A DNA stretch of 45,017 nucleotides from an uncultured Oceanospirillales bacterium (GTDB taxonomy: Bacteria; Pseudomonadota; Gammaproteobacteria; Pseudomonadales; Endozoicomonadaceae): positions 1 through 45,017 of the forward strand of contig CAMRBW010000018.1 in the NCBI GenBank assembly GCA_947040555.1, given 5' to 3'. The position numbers and the translations under genes were made by a program. The notes below the pieces were generated by a model. The model worked only from the letters and a program-made list of their open reading frames with translations, made no database searches and was not told where the DNA came from. Shown here one piece after another: positions 7,530 through 17,676 of this stretch; position 1 is the first letter of the stretch, and the number at the start of each line of letters is the position of its first letter.

Positions 7530-10148
7530 ATGGATATTGGAACTACTCATCAGTTGCAGATTGTTGCACCACTGTCAGGGAATACTGTTGCTCTTGGTGA
7601 TTGCTGTGACCCTATTTTTGCTCACAAAATGGTGGGCGACGGACTGGTAATTGATCCATCCGATAATCTGGTTGTTGCCCCGTGTGATGGGGTAATTACA
7701 GATTTTCCCGGCTCCGGTCACGCCTTCACTTTGAAAACAGAGACCGGTGTCGAAATTCTGGTCCATATCGGTATCGATACCGGTGTGCTGCGTGGTGATG
7801 GTTTCGAAGCTCTGGCCAGCGCGGGCGATAAAGTCACCGCAGGGCAACCGCTGGTTTGTTTTGATCGGAATAAGGTTGAAGCTAAAGCGACTTCTATGCA
7901 GACCGTCGTTTTGATTACTTCCGGTGAAAATTTTACCGCTCTCCCAGCAGGCTGCCCTGTGGTTGCCGGTCAGGAAGTTGTCATGACTCTGGGCGGCGCT
8001 GTTTCGGAAACGGCGGAAGAGTACGGCGCAGTGGACGACAGTGTATCGGCAGAGGTTCTGGTACGTAACCCTCATGGTCTGCATGCCCGGCCAATTTCTA
8101 ATCTGATCAAGATTATTCGCGGCTTCCGGTGTGAGGTGAAACTTCAGAACCTGACTTCTGGTAAAGAGGGTAAGGCCAACAGCCTGATTGGCGTACTGAG
8201 CCTGCAGTTGGGGCTCGGAGTCCGGGCGAAAGTGATTGTGACCGGTGTCGATGCCGAAGCTGCTTTGGCGGCCATTGTCGCAGGTTTTGAGACCGGTCTT
8301 GGTGAGAGTGTTGTTGAGAGCGTTGTTGAAAGCGTTGTTGAGAACATTGTCGAAATTCAGAATTCTGAAACGACAGTGGTTGTTTCTGCTGCGGCCGTTC
8401 CTATGGAAGAGAGTGATATCGATGAAGACGAAGCGCCTCTGCTTGGCGTTGCGGTCAGCGATGGTAATACGCTCTCCGGTATAAAAGCTGCGCCTGGTCT
8501 GGCGATTGGTCAGTTGGTCCATCAGACTCGCCAGATGCCGGAAATTCCAGAGTATGGCAGTGATGCGACAACAGAAAATACGTTACTGGATACAGCTATC
8601 GTAGCCGCTAATCAGGCTCTGGAAGCACTGGTTGCCTCTGTGATTGCCGATGGCATGAGTAGCCATGCGGAAGTGTTTGTTGCACATCAGGAGCTGCTGG
8701 AAGACCCCTCTATCCGTGAGCAGGCTCAGGAGATGATGGTCAGGGGCAAGAGTGCTGCTTTTGCATGGCACAAGAGCTACATGACTGAGGCCGCCTCCCT
8801 GAAGATGCTGGATGATCCATTGCTGGCTGCCCGCGCTGCCGATGTTGAAGATGTTGGTATTCGTGTTCTACGACATCTGTTGAATAGTGAGGTAGCCGTT
8901 GATGAGATGGCAAACAATACCATTCTGGTGCTGGATGATGTCACGCCCTCTGAAGTGATTACTCTGGACCGTAGTCGTGTTGTTGGTTTGTGTACTCTGG
9001 AAGGTGGCACCACCTCCCACGCTGCGATTCTTTGTGGCTCCATGGGTATCCCTTATCTGGTCAGTGTGCCTGCTACCATTCGTGAACAGGCTGATGGCAC
9101 GCCTGCCATCCTGAACGCTGATAAGTCAAAAATCTCTCTGCACCCTTCCGAAGAGGAGATCGCCCGCGGTGAACGTCTGTGCGAGTTTGCTGCTGCGAAC
9201 CGTGAAGCGGCTCTGGCCAAAGCCCATCAGCCCGCTATTACCAAAGACGGTCGTCGTATAGAGGTTGCAGCTAACATCGGCTCTGCGGAAGATGCGGTGA
9301 AGGCTGTCGAGATGGGTGCTGAAGCGGTTGGTCTGCTGCGTTCAGAGTTCCTCTACATGGAACGTGTGATGGAACCCACCATCGCTGAACAGACCCGTGT
9401 CTACGAAGATATTTTGAACACTATGGGCAGTGATCGTCCGGTGATCGTTCGTACCATGGACGTCGGTGGTGATAAGCCATTGGCTTATCTGCCGCTGCCA
9501 AAGGAAGAGAATCCCTTCCTGGGGGAACGGGGCATTCGTATTGGTATTAACCGTCCGGCTATTCTGCGCAAACAGGTGCGCGCCATTCTGCAAGCGTCCC
9601 ATGCCGGTTATGTTCGTATTATGCTGCCGATGATTAGCTCCCTGAACGAGTTCCGGGCGGTGAAGAAGCTGGTACTGGAAGAGCAGGAGAAGCTGGGTGT
9701 TGAGGGTGTTAAGAAAATAGAGCTGGGCATTATGATCGAAGTGCCGTCTGCTGCGCTGATGGCGGATATGTTTGCCAAAGAGGTGGACTTCTTCTCCATC
9801 GGCACCAACGACCTCACCCAGTATGCTCTGGCAGTTGACCGTGGTCATCCAAAGCTGGCCGCCATGATTGACGGTCTGCACCCTGCGGTGCTGCGCTTGA
9901 TCGATATGACGGTGAAAGCTGCCAATCGTGAAGGTAAGTGGGTGGGTATTTGTGGCGGCCTCGCCAGTGATCTGAGTGCGGTACCTGTTCTGGTGGGTCT
10001 GGGTATTCACGAGCTGTCGGTCAGCATTCCTGCTATTCCGGAAGTGAAAGCCAAAGTGCGTGAACTGAACTTTGAAGAGTGCCGGCAGCTGGCGGAACAG
10101 GCATTGATGCAGGATTCTGCAGAAGCTGTTCGTAAGCTGACACTCTGA
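7530..10148 (+). CDS. Fused PTS EIIA(Glc)-HPr-EI multiphosphoryl transfer protein
   Basis: The 872-residue protein joins three PTS domains. EIIA(Glc) occupies about 1-155, with phospho-acceptor His79 in EILVHIGID. HPr occupies about 170-260, with His185 in GLHARP. Enzyme I occupies about 315-872, with His497 in GGTTSHAAI, PEP-site blocks VRTMDVGGDKPL and FFSIGTNDLTQY, and Cys808 in GICGGLASD. The order matches the fusions in GlcNAc PTS systems of pseudomonads and relatives. It takes phosphate from PEP and hands it down the chain. The EIIA domain is of the glucose/GlcNAc class, so its EIIB partner is probably a GlcNAc permease elsewhere, while its HPr can feed ChbA. The HPr-EI linker contains four 12-bp repeats encoding VVES-like units. 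Confidence 0.93.
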   Translation: MDIGTTHQLQIVAPLSGNTVALGDCCDPIFAHKMVGDGLVIDPSDNLVVAPCDGVITDFPGSGHAFTLKTETGVEILVHIGIDTGVLRGDGFEALASAGDKVTAGQPLVCFDRNKVEAKATSMQTVVLITSGENFTALPAGCPVVAGQEVVMTLGGAVSETAEEYGAVDDSVSAEVLVRNPHGLHARPISNLIKIIRGFRCEVKLQNLTSGKEGKANSLIGVLSLQLGLGVRAKVIVTGVDAEAALAAIVAGFETGLGESVVESVVESVVENIVEIQNSETTVVVSAAAVPMEESDIDEDEAPLLGVAVSDGNTLSGIKAAPGLAIGQLVHQTRQMPEIPEYGSDATTENTLLDTAIVAANQALEALVASVIADGMSSHAEVFVAHQELLEDPSIREQAQEMMVRGKSAAFAWHKSYMTEAASLKMLDDPLLAARAADVEDVGIRVLRHLLNSEVAVDEMANNTILVLDDVTPSEVITLDRSRVVGLCTLEGGTTSHAAILCGSMGIPYLVSVPATIREQADGTPAILNADKSKISLHPSEEEIARGERLCEFAAANREAALAKAHQPAITKDGRRIEVAANIGSAEDAVKAVEMGAEAVGLLRSEFLYMERVMEPTIAEQTRVYEDILNTMGSDRPVIVRTMDVGGDKPLAYLPLPKEENPFLGERGIRIGINRPAILRKQVRAILQASHAGYVRIMLPMISSLNEFRAVKKLVLEEQEKLGVEGVKKIELGIMIEVPSAALMADMFAKEVDFFSIGTNDLTQYALAVDRGHPKLAAMIDGLHPAVLRLIDMTVKAANREGKWVGICGGLASDLSAVPVLVGLGIHELSVSIPAIPEVKAKVRELNFEECRQLAEQALMQDSAEAVRKLTL
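8304..8351 (+). repeat. Four 12-bp in-frame repeats in the HPr-EI linker
   Basis: Units GAGAGTGTTGTT, GAGAGCGTTGTT, GAAAGCGTTGTT and GAGAACATTGTC encode ESVV/ESVV/ESVV/ENIV. Being a multiple of three, copy changes would alter linker length without a frameshift. Confidence 0.85.
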
Positions 10149-10170
10149 TTGTGACGATGCTGTAAACCAA

Positions 10171-10199
10171 AAAGCCTGCGTCTCCGCAGGCTTTTTTTT
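10171..10199. terminator. Bidirectional rho-independent terminator
   Basis: The stem GCCTGCG/CGCAGGC (10174-10180 and 10185-10191) is followed by eight T residues on the plus strand. A short A run precedes it, giving T residues on the minus strand. It serves both the rightward PTS fusion gene and the leftward amtB. Confidence 0.9.
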
Positions 10200-10210
10200 A
10201 TGAGCGGAGT

Positions 10211-11482
10211 TTACTTACCGGTAAACTCCGGATAAGCCTCCATACCGCATTCCGCCAGATCCACGCCTTTGTACTCTTCTTCTTCCGAGACGCGGATGCC
10301 AGCTATAGCCTTTAGTGCACTCCAGACAATAAGACTGGTACCAAAGACCCAGACAAAGATGGTGACAGCACCAATCAGCTGACCAGGTAGTGTGGAATTG
10401 TCGTTAGTCAGGGGGACGATGAGCAGACCAAACAGACCTGCAGTGCCGTGTACTGAGATCGCTCCGACGGGATCATCAATCTTCATTTTATCCAGGGCGA
10501 GAATGGAGATGATCACCAGAATACCTGCGATAGCACCAAACAGTGTGGCCTGAACCGGGGTGGGCGTACTGGGCTCCGCGGTGATCGCAACCAGACCGGC
10601 CAGAGCACCGTTAAGACACATGGTCAGGTCCGCTTTACCGAACAGTAACCGGGCCATAATCAGAGCGGCAATCAAACCGCTGGCGGCTGCCGCATTGGTG
10701 TTCAAAAAGACGATGGCAACGCTGTGAGCGTTGGCGATATCACCGAGTTTCAGTACCGAACCACCATTAAAACCAAACCAGCCCATCCATAGTATGAATG
10801 TGCCGAGGGTGGCAAGGGGGAGGTTGGCACCGGGAATGGCGTTGATTTCACCGTTACGGCCATATTTACCCCTACGGGCACCGAGCATCAGAACAGCAGC
10901 CAGTGCGGCGGAGGCACCGGCCAGATGAACAATGCCGGAACCGGCAAAATCAGAGAAGCCGAGATCGCCCAGATTGTACAAACCGAACACCGCCTTTTCG
11001 CCCCAGGTCCAGGCACCTTCCATGGGATAAATAAAACCGGTCATGACTACGGCGAAGGCCAGAAAACTCCAAAGTTTCATGCGCTCGGCGACAGCGCCGG
11101 AGACGATGGACATGGCTGTTGCCACAAAGACAACCTGAAAGAAAAAGTCGGATGCTCCGGAGTAGATGGAACTACCTTCAAAGCCATTTTCGCGGCTGGC
11201 AAAGGCGCTCAGGGTCTCAGAAACATAGTTTTCACCGGTGAGTACACCACTTAGTAGTATTCCTCCGTCGTACATAATCTCATAACCGACAATCAAATAC
11301 ATAATGCAGGATGTTGAGAACAGGGCGATATTCTTTGTGAGAATTTCGGTGGTGTTCTTAGCGCGAACCAGGCCTGCTTCAAGCATGGCGAAGCCCGCCG
11401 CCATCCACATGACGAGTGCGCCACACATCAGAAAATAGAAGGTGTCCATCGCATATTGCAGATGGAAGATCTGGTTTTCCAC
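10211..11482 (-). CDS. amtB: Ammonium transporter, Amt family
   Basis: The protein is an 11-helix ammonium channel in the inner membrane. Family blocks include FLMCGALVMWMAAGFAMLE and the pore/'GSGIVHLAGA' and 'SVHGTAGLFG' histidine regions, which carry the twin-His pore. An upstream in-frame ATG at 11575 would add 31 residues. I prefer the GTG at 11482 because the conserved start (V/M)ENQIFHLQYAMDTFYF begins there and AGGGAG lies 7 bases upstream (plus-strand 11490-11495). That gives about 423 residues. It is downstream of glnK in the standard glnK-amtB arrangement, where uridylylation-sensitive GlnK plugs the channel under nitrogen excess. Confidence 0.92.
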   Translation of the reverse strand: MENQIFHLQYAMDTFYFLMCGALVMWMAAGFAMLEAGLVRAKNTTEILTKNIALFSTSCIMYLIVGYEIMYDGGILLSGVLTGENYVSETLSAFASRENGFEGSSIYSGASDFFFQVVFVATAMSIVSGAVAERMKLWSFLAFAVVMTGFIYPMEGAWTWGEKAVFGLYNLGDLGFSDFAGSGIVHLAGASAALAAVLMLGARRGKYGRNGEINAIPGANLPLATLGTFILWMGWFGFNGGSVLKLGDIANAHSVAIVFLNTNAAAASGLIAALIMARLLFGKADLTMCLNGALAGLVAITAEPSTPTPVQATLFGAIAGILVIISILALDKMKIDDPVGAISVHGTAGLFGLLIVPLTNDNSTLPGQLIGAVTIFVWVFGTSLIVWSALKAIAGIRVSEEEEYKGVDLAECGMEAYPEFTGK

Positions 11483-11582
11483 GTTAGTACTCCCTGGATA
11501 TATCATTTTTATTCTATGCACCAACTCCATAATGTTTGGAAATTTGGTGTTGAGTTTGGCACTTATTGCCTGCATCCAGTAA

Positions 11583-12338
<756 letters not shown>

Positions 12339-12560
12339 ATGCCGAACGCTACCTTCGATAAATCCAGATTCACCGAGTCCGATATTATCTCTAAGTTTAT
12401 CCTTTCAGCGATCAATGACTCAGGCTGAGAGGATATAACTCAAATGCGCCAGAAGGTGAAACAGCAGGGTAGAAAATTGGTGGTGTGTGGCCAGCGGCTC
12501 GCAAGAAATTTAAGTTGGCGTACATTATCGTTTATTGCAAGCCTGGTCAGCCAGTGGTGG
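12339..12560 (+). pseudogene. hsdR: Decayed N-terminal fragment of type I restriction subunit HsdR
   Basis: From ATG 12339 the reading frame gives MPNATFDKSR then FTESDIISKFILSAINDSG and a TGA at 12426, in place of the Trp usual in '(T)EADIR.KFI.PAI..AGW'. Reading through the stop in the same frame gives EDITQMRQKVKQQGRKLVV. After a +1 shift near 12502-12510 the frame gives KKFKLAYIIVYCKPGQPVV. These match in order the HsdR N-terminal blocks 'W..ITQIR.EV..T.GRI.VRGK' and 'K.KRADYILYYKPNQPIAV' that precede the EAKDN nuclease site. At least one nonsense mutation and one frameshift separate them, and the remainder of hsdR is absent. It is a remnant, not a functional gene. Confidence 0.65.
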
Positions 12561-12889
12561 ATCCTATGAACAGTACCGCACCTTTTGGCCTACCTGCGGG
12601 AGCTGGTGGGCCTTGGGGGAAATATCAATGAAAACTGTCGACGACAGGCTGATCCTGTTTGCTGTTTTTCTGCTGGCTCACATAGGGAAGATCAGTCGAT
12701 TGGACTTATTATATTAATCCAGCGCTACTGCTTACTTTGGTTCAAACGGGTCAAAGGTAGTATCCTTTGTACGTGTGGGAAGACATTAACTGGGTGTCAA
12801 CTGTGTGGGCTGAAATTTTCACGAATTGAAAAAGTGTTTTTGCTGAAATACCATGTGAGTCTTTTCTTTCCTGTACAAAGAATAACAAT
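12561..12889. other. Upstream region of the helicase-nuclease gene
   Basis: No gene, clear promoter or repeat was recognised. Open frames at 12535-12717 and 12585-13022 have Cys/Trp-rich, uncharacteristic products, and the second overlaps the helicase gene out of frame. Residual hsdR sequence too diverged to read by eye is possible. Confidence 0.4.
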
Positions 12890-15800
12890 ATGTCTAGAAC
12901 TCGTTGGACCCCGGCAGAAGAATCCCTTCTCTATAAAATTTGTCGTTCAAAAGGTGAGTTTTTTGCGAAAAAAACTACAGCTTTTGAAGCGCGCAGTGAC
13001 CATCTTATTCTGTCTGTTGTGACTGAGTTCAATAGCCTACGCCATACCGTTGGCTGTAATGACCCTTCCAGAACCATTGATGCAGTGGTGCGTCGCCTCG
13101 AACAGATGGGTGTCTTAAGTGGAATCGGACAAAAAAATGAGGTGACGGGAGAGCGCAAGCTCTGCGTTAACAAAAAGGCGGATCTGCTCCTCTTTAAACC
13201 GCTCACAACATTCGCATCCGAACTGCTAAAGTACTACGATGATAATCCAAGTCTGAAAGAACGGGTTCGTTGTGACATAAGTTCCTTGATGCTGGATCAT
13301 GGTAGTGTGAGCATCGATGAATTCGAGAGAATATTATCTGGATCAATGATTGATTTTGGTGCACACCAAAAAATTGCAAGCCCTCTCAGTGATGGCTACA
13401 CGCTAATGCTGGTCGCCTTAGAGTTTGGCCTGATCAAGATTTTAGGTGAGTGTGTGCATCCGACACACCTTACCCAAGAGGAACTGGTGAATCTTGATGA
13501 CTTTGTCCAGCAAAAAAAAATTGATCTCAACGAGATTAACAAGTTGCGCAAGGCGGTTGGTGCCTTCTACCGCTATCCGGTGCTGGCACAGAAACCTGCT
13601 GTATTGGCTTGTGCCATCGGCACAGGTGTAGGGAAAAGTTTTGGTTCACTACAGGGCTATCTGGATTACGTTAACGAGTCTTTCCCAGACGTTTTTTCAA
13701 TTGAGCAGATCGGTAAGGGGGACTTCGTCAATCACGTATTCATGACGCCTCAAAAAGCCCAGATATCCTTGTCGAATGGGCAGATCAAAAAGCTTCAAAA
13801 GAAGAATATTCAGTTTGCCTCAGTACTATCCATTGAAGATTTTGCCAGCGACATCTACATTGACTGGCTCACAGGACTCAGTAACGACAAACTCTACAGT
13901 CAGATATTTAAAGGACTGGCGGGGATGAATGTTGGACTGGCAAAAGGAGCGTACAATAACCTGAAGTCGGCAATTCGCTGTCTGGAGGAGTTGGAAAATC
14001 GGGGCAAGCAAGAAGAACGAGAGGAAGTTCAACGACTCAAGTCAGAAATGCGCGGCAAACGCTGGGCCGTACTGAGCTCCTTTCAGTCGCTTTGCGTCGA
14101 TGTGGTTAACCGTGTTCATCCTGACTACCAGAAACCGCTACAAATTGCGGACATCCTCCGGCGAGGGATCAAGGCTCAGAACTCTGGAAAACAAGGCTTC
14201 TATCATGCTGCATTGGAGCTTCTAAAGAGAGTATTTCCATTTGAGGTCTGCAAGCATGTTCCATGTGTGATTGCCATGACCTCACACAAATCACTCAAGC
14301 AAATGCCCAGCATTAAGCAAAATCGTGATGGCGGGTACGGCATCGTTACAATGCCTTTTGATGCGCTTGTCGGAGGCAAGGAAGCCAAACCACCACATGT
14401 TGGCGAAATGCTTTCGGCACCACCTGAAGAGCAAGAGGTGTTTTTGCGGGATGTGTACTTTGCTGGCAGAGAAAAGTGTTCCTATAAAAATTCCGGAGTT
14501 GCTTTCAATATTGTTGTTGATGAACTGCACGACACTTATAACCTGTATCTAGAAAGTACACTTGTTAACCTTATTAGCGATAGTAACCTGCATTTGAGCC
14601 ACGTTCTTTCTGCTGCCGCCAATGTGGTGCGTCGTGCAGAAAGGTTTGTTAAGGCATATGGTTCAGATTTAGAAGCCTACCAGGGTGAAGAGAGTAAAGA
14701 GCACATCGGTCACATATTGGATTTTCGCAAAATACTGCTGGATAACGCTGAGAAATATTGCGAATTCACTGAAGGTTACGATGCGCTCAGGCTCCTTGAG
14801 ATATTCTGGGAAAACAACGGCGGAACATTCGAGGTCGACGGCAAAGATGCTACCACGGTGACCTCGATTACCCATAACACATTTGCTTTCAACGCCCGTA
14901 TGTTCACCAATATGGAAGAGCTGAAAGGTTTGCGAATACGTTCTCTCGAGTATGAGGGGACACAACGCCTGTACCTGCACCCGGATGGAGCCCTGATTCA
15001 GGGGCCGAGTATGTTTGATCTGTATCAACTTCTTATCGCACTGATCGTCGCAAGTGCACAAAAAAGTGGAGAGAAAAAAAACCGTCCGTTTTTAGACTGG
15101 CTGCGTAACGGGCATCACAACGTTGATGGTTCAAATGACGTTCTTTACAACTTCATCATGAAAGTGAGAGAGGTAGCAGGAGAGGTAGACAATATTCTGG
15201 ATCAACCGGATTTGCAAAGTGAAACCGTGATCGATCATTTGTTCGCTTACTTCCAGCCCAAGCTCGCATTCTCATTTATTCCTCTCGAAAAGGATGACGT
15301 TCGGCTCTATGGCGATAAAACAGAGATTATTCGCTTGTCGTTTAAAATGGACCTGATTAAAGCATCCCCAGAAGTAAGCATCTTGCGGATGTTGGTAGGC
15401 ACAAAAAATCGGGTGATTCCCTTGAGCGCAACCAGTGCTTATGAGCAGCGTTACGACGGCAATTACAGCACCATCTTTTTGCGTAATATGTGCAAACTAT
15501 TAGGAATTGATTATCTCCAGCGACTGGGTTCAGATCTTGATCAGGTCGAAATTTTGGTTGAAGAGCGTAGGAAGCATCGGGATATTAACTTCAATATCAT
15601 TGCAGAGGATGCTCTACAGTTCTTCCAGCTTGAAGGAGATGCTGCCCAGCTTGAATCCGACCTATTCAGTGTGTTGGTGAACGCGGCCCGACTGGGTGTG
15701 AGGATACATAAATTCAAGTTGCGGGAACTAAAGCGTCAGGTGAACCTGATGGTGGGCTGCTACGTGTACAGGCAAAGCGGTTTGGCTTTGGCTATTTCGC

Positions 15801-17629
15801 ATGACTTTGCGAAAATGATCTTCGAAGCGCTGCGTTCACCTCTGGCAGGAGAGTTGCGTGACCGGTTTGGGGTTAACGTTACGTACTGGCAGAATAATAA
15901 GCCCCATGAGGGTGCCCCTTGGGTGCTAGAGTGCGATTTCTTCAAGACTGGCTATAAACTCCGGGTGATTTTGTTTGATGCCCAGCTGGTGAAAAATCTC
16001 GAATCGAGCAAAGAGTTTTCATTCGAACAGTTCGTAGCTATCGAAGATATGAATACTTCTGTCTTATTGGTCAGTAGTTTTAAGGCTGCGGGAACGGGGC
16101 TCAACAATGTACTTCGATACGTTTATCATGAAATGAAAAAAAATGGCCAGACGGAACAGAAAGAGGTTGAAGAGGACTACCCAAACCTTTTTATCTGCGG
16201 TTCGCCGTTCTACTCCAATGTATGGAATGGGAGTAGCTACGACACACTGTCGAACTACGCCATCTTGCTGAAGAATTTCGCTGACAGGAAACGGGAAACA
16301 CGCTATTTCTCAGATTTGCCCAAAACACTTAATACCGGGGAAGCTCGTGAAATTCTTGCTGAAGAACATGCACTGTCGAACGTAAAATCGCTGATTCAAA
16401 GCATTGGTCGTGTCGAGCGTCGTGATACCAAAATGACTATCACCATTCACATGCCTGAAGATCTCTTGAAGTCCAGTTCGTTCATCTTCAAAAAATTGTC
16501 GGCGCAAAAGCGCAGCAACCGGGATTATCAGATTTACCGGGGGATGTCAGTTCTTGGTAAGGCCTTCGCTGACAAATCCATGGACTTTATGTGGAAACGC
16601 TCGTTCATATCTGATGATGAACGCCGAGCGTTTGAAACTTACAGCGAAGACTGCTCTCGCTCAGTTGAAGTAGCGCACTTGAACGGTCTGCGCTCTGCCA
16701 TCCGCCTCTACAAAAAGAGCGGAGAAGAATGCTACCGCAAGCTTAATGATCTGATGCGTTCCGTGAAGTCGCTTTGCGACCCGCAGCAATGGATGCAAGA
16801 CGTTGAGAAGACAGCCAACGCGGCAGGTATCTCTGATGTGGAAGTGGCTTCATCCAGGATGTTCCTATCGTTGCAGGACATTCCAGACGGCGTGGTGATC
16901 TGCGAAAATTGTAAACAAGAGGGATTTAGTCACAAGCTGACTGACTTCAGTGAGGGGCGTGCGGTTTACGATCCTTGGTCATATATATTCCCAACTTATG
17001 ACAAGGAAATGGTCAATGAGGGCGACAGGTTCGTGCAAGCCTTGCAAAGAAGCTTGGATCTTTTGAAAGAAAAGGCCGTCGCATCGGGGTATATTCCAGT
17101 GCCATCAATGATCCCGCTACTCCGGGGTAACGTTGGGGAGTATGTCTTTGAACAGGTTACCAAAGAACTTAGCATCACTCCGCTAACCAATGCGGAGGTC
17201 AAGGTTCTGTTGGGCTCGGAGGTCTACGAGGTATACGACTACTACATTGTGCAAGGTCGGAGACTCTACTGTGTAGATGTAAAATACTGGTCTACTCGTC
17301 GCCAGAATCCTGAGCTATGTGAAAAAGTGCGGTCGAATCGCAACTCTAAGCCCCAAATTATTCTGGACGCAGCGCAGCGTACCGATCAAATTGATGATGT
17401 GGTCTTTTTATATGCCAATGCATTTTATGGCAATACTGTCGTGAAGGAAAACCGGGCTGAGATGAATCACGACCACAGTATTTATTACATTAATATTCTA
17501 CAACGGGATCGGTACTACGAGACTGAAGCCTACGTAAAAGACCAGAATACAGGCAGGAACAAATGGGGTGGTAACCGGGTAGTTGGGCGAGTGACCATCA
17601 ACTCGCGGTTTCGGGCCATTTTTAACTAA
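12890..17629 (+). CDS. Large SF2 helicase fused to a PD-(D/E)XK-type nuclease domain
   Basis: The 1579-residue protein has a full set of superfamily-2 motifs: I, AIGTGVGKS (K249, S250); Ia, FMTPQKAQ (284-291); II, VVDELHD (D544, E545, H547); III, PLSATSAYE (S846-T848); V, SSFKAAGTGLN (1062-1072); VI, QSIGRVERRD (1170-1179). About 300 residues separate motifs II and III, an unusually large insertion. The N-terminal 220 residues precede the motor and begin with RWTPAEESLL, reminiscent of a SANT/Myb or helical DNA-binding start. Near the C-terminus GEYVFEQ (E1417), D1450, VDVKYW (D1463, K1465) and Q1489 fit a PD-(D/E)XK nuclease. The role is probably ATP-driven DNA translocation and degradation in phage or plasmid defence. 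It is not identifiable as RecB, HsdR or Cas3. A weak ribosome site (AAAGAAT) precedes the ATG. The 751-residue gene follows. Confidence 0.85.
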   Translation: MSRTRWTPAEESLLYKICRSKGEFFAKKTTAFEARSDHLILSVVTEFNSLRHTVGCNDPSRTIDAVVRRLEQMGVLSGIGQKNEVTGERKLCVNKKADLLLFKPLTTFASELLKYYDDNPSLKERVRCDISSLMLDHGSVSIDEFERILSGSMIDFGAHQKIASPLSDGYTLMLVALEFGLIKILGECVHPTHLTQEELVNLDDFVQQKKIDLNEINKLRKAVGAFYRYPVLAQKPAVLACAIGTGVGKSFGSLQGYLDYVNESFPDVFSIEQIGKGDFVNHVFMTPQKAQISLSNGQIKKLQKKNIQFASVLSIEDFASDIYIDWLTGLSNDKLYSQIFKGLAGMNVGLAKGAYNNLKSAIRCLEELENRGKQEEREEVQRLKSEMRGKRWAVLSSFQSLCVDVVNRVHPDYQKPLQIADILRRGIKAQNSGKQGFYHAALELLKRVFPFEVCKHVPCVIAMTSHKSLKQMPSIKQNRDGGYGIVTMPFDALVGGKEAKPPHVGEMLSAPPEEQEVFLRDVYFAGREKCSYKNSGVAFNIVVDELHDTYNLYLESTLVNLISDSNLHLSHVLSAAANVVRRAERFVKAYGSDLEAYQGEESKEHIGHILDFRKILLDNAEKYCEFTEGYDALRLLEIFWENNGGTFEVDGKDATTVTSITHNTFAFNARMFTNMEELKGLRIRSLEYEGTQRLYLHPDGALIQGPSMFDLYQLLIALIVASAQKSGEKKNRPFLDWLRNGHHNVDGSNDVLYNFIMKVREVAGEVDNILDQPDLQSETVIDHLFAYFQPKLAFSFIPLEKDDVRLYGDKTEIIRLSFKMDLIKASPEVSILRMLVGTKNRVIPLSATSAYEQRYDGNYSTIFLRNMCKLLGIDYLQRLGSDLDQVEILVEERRKHRDINFNIIAEDALQFFQLEGDAAQLESDLFSVLVNAARLGVRIHKFKLRELKRQVNLMVGCYVYRQSGLALAISHDFAKMIFEALRSPLAGELRDRFGVNVTYWQNNKPHEGAPWVLECDFFKTGYKLRVILFDAQLVKNLESSKEFSFEQFVAIEDMNTSVLLVSSFKAAGTGLNNVLRYVYHEMKKNGQTEQKEVEEDYPNLFICGSPFYSNVWNGSSYDTLSNYAILLKNFADRKRETRYFSDLPKTLNTGEAREILAEEHALSNVKSLIQSIGRVERRDTKMTITIHMPEDLLKSSSFIFKKLSAQKRSNRDYQIYRGMSVLGKAFADKSMDFMWKRSFISDDERRAFETYSEDCSRSVEVAHLNGLRSAIRLYKKSGEECYRKLNDLMRSVKSLCDPQQWMQDVEKTANAAGISDVEVASSRMFLSLQDIPDGVVICENCKQEGFSHKLTDFSEGRAVYDPWSYIFPTYDKEMVNEGDRFVQALQRSLDLLKEKAVASGYIPVPSMIPLLRGNVGEYVFEQVTKELSITPLTNAEVKVLLGSEVYEVYDYYIVQGRRLYCVDVKYWSTRRQNPELCEKVRSNRNSKPQIILDAAQRTDQIDDVVFLYANAFYGNTVVKENRAEMNHDHSIYYINILQRDRYYETEAYVKDQNTGRNKWGGNRVVGRVTINSRFRAIFN

Positions 17630-17642
17630 CATCCAAGATCAC

Positions 17643-17662
17643 GGTGCCCTTGGGCACCTTTT
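17643..17662 (+). terminator. Intercistronic hairpin between helicase and partner gene
   Basis: GGTGCCC (17643-17649) pairs with GGGCACC (17652-17658) with a 2-base spacer (effective loop four or more), followed by TTTT. The partner gene's AAGGA ribosome site starts immediately after, so the element may set the ratio of the two proteins rather than end transcription. Confidence 0.5.
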
Positions 17663-17676
17663 AAGGAACAAGGGCT

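Noticed and set aside
12585..13022. Small gene upstream of and overlapping the helicase gene
   Set aside because: Its Cys-rich product has no recognisable features, it overlaps the helicase start out of frame, and it begins in the tail of the hsdR relic.
12890..17629. Intact type I restriction HsdR or Cas3
   Set aside because: The HsdR N-terminal nuclease motif is absent and the nuclease-like site is C-terminal. There is no HD domain as in Cas3, and no hsdM/hsdS or cas genes accompany it.
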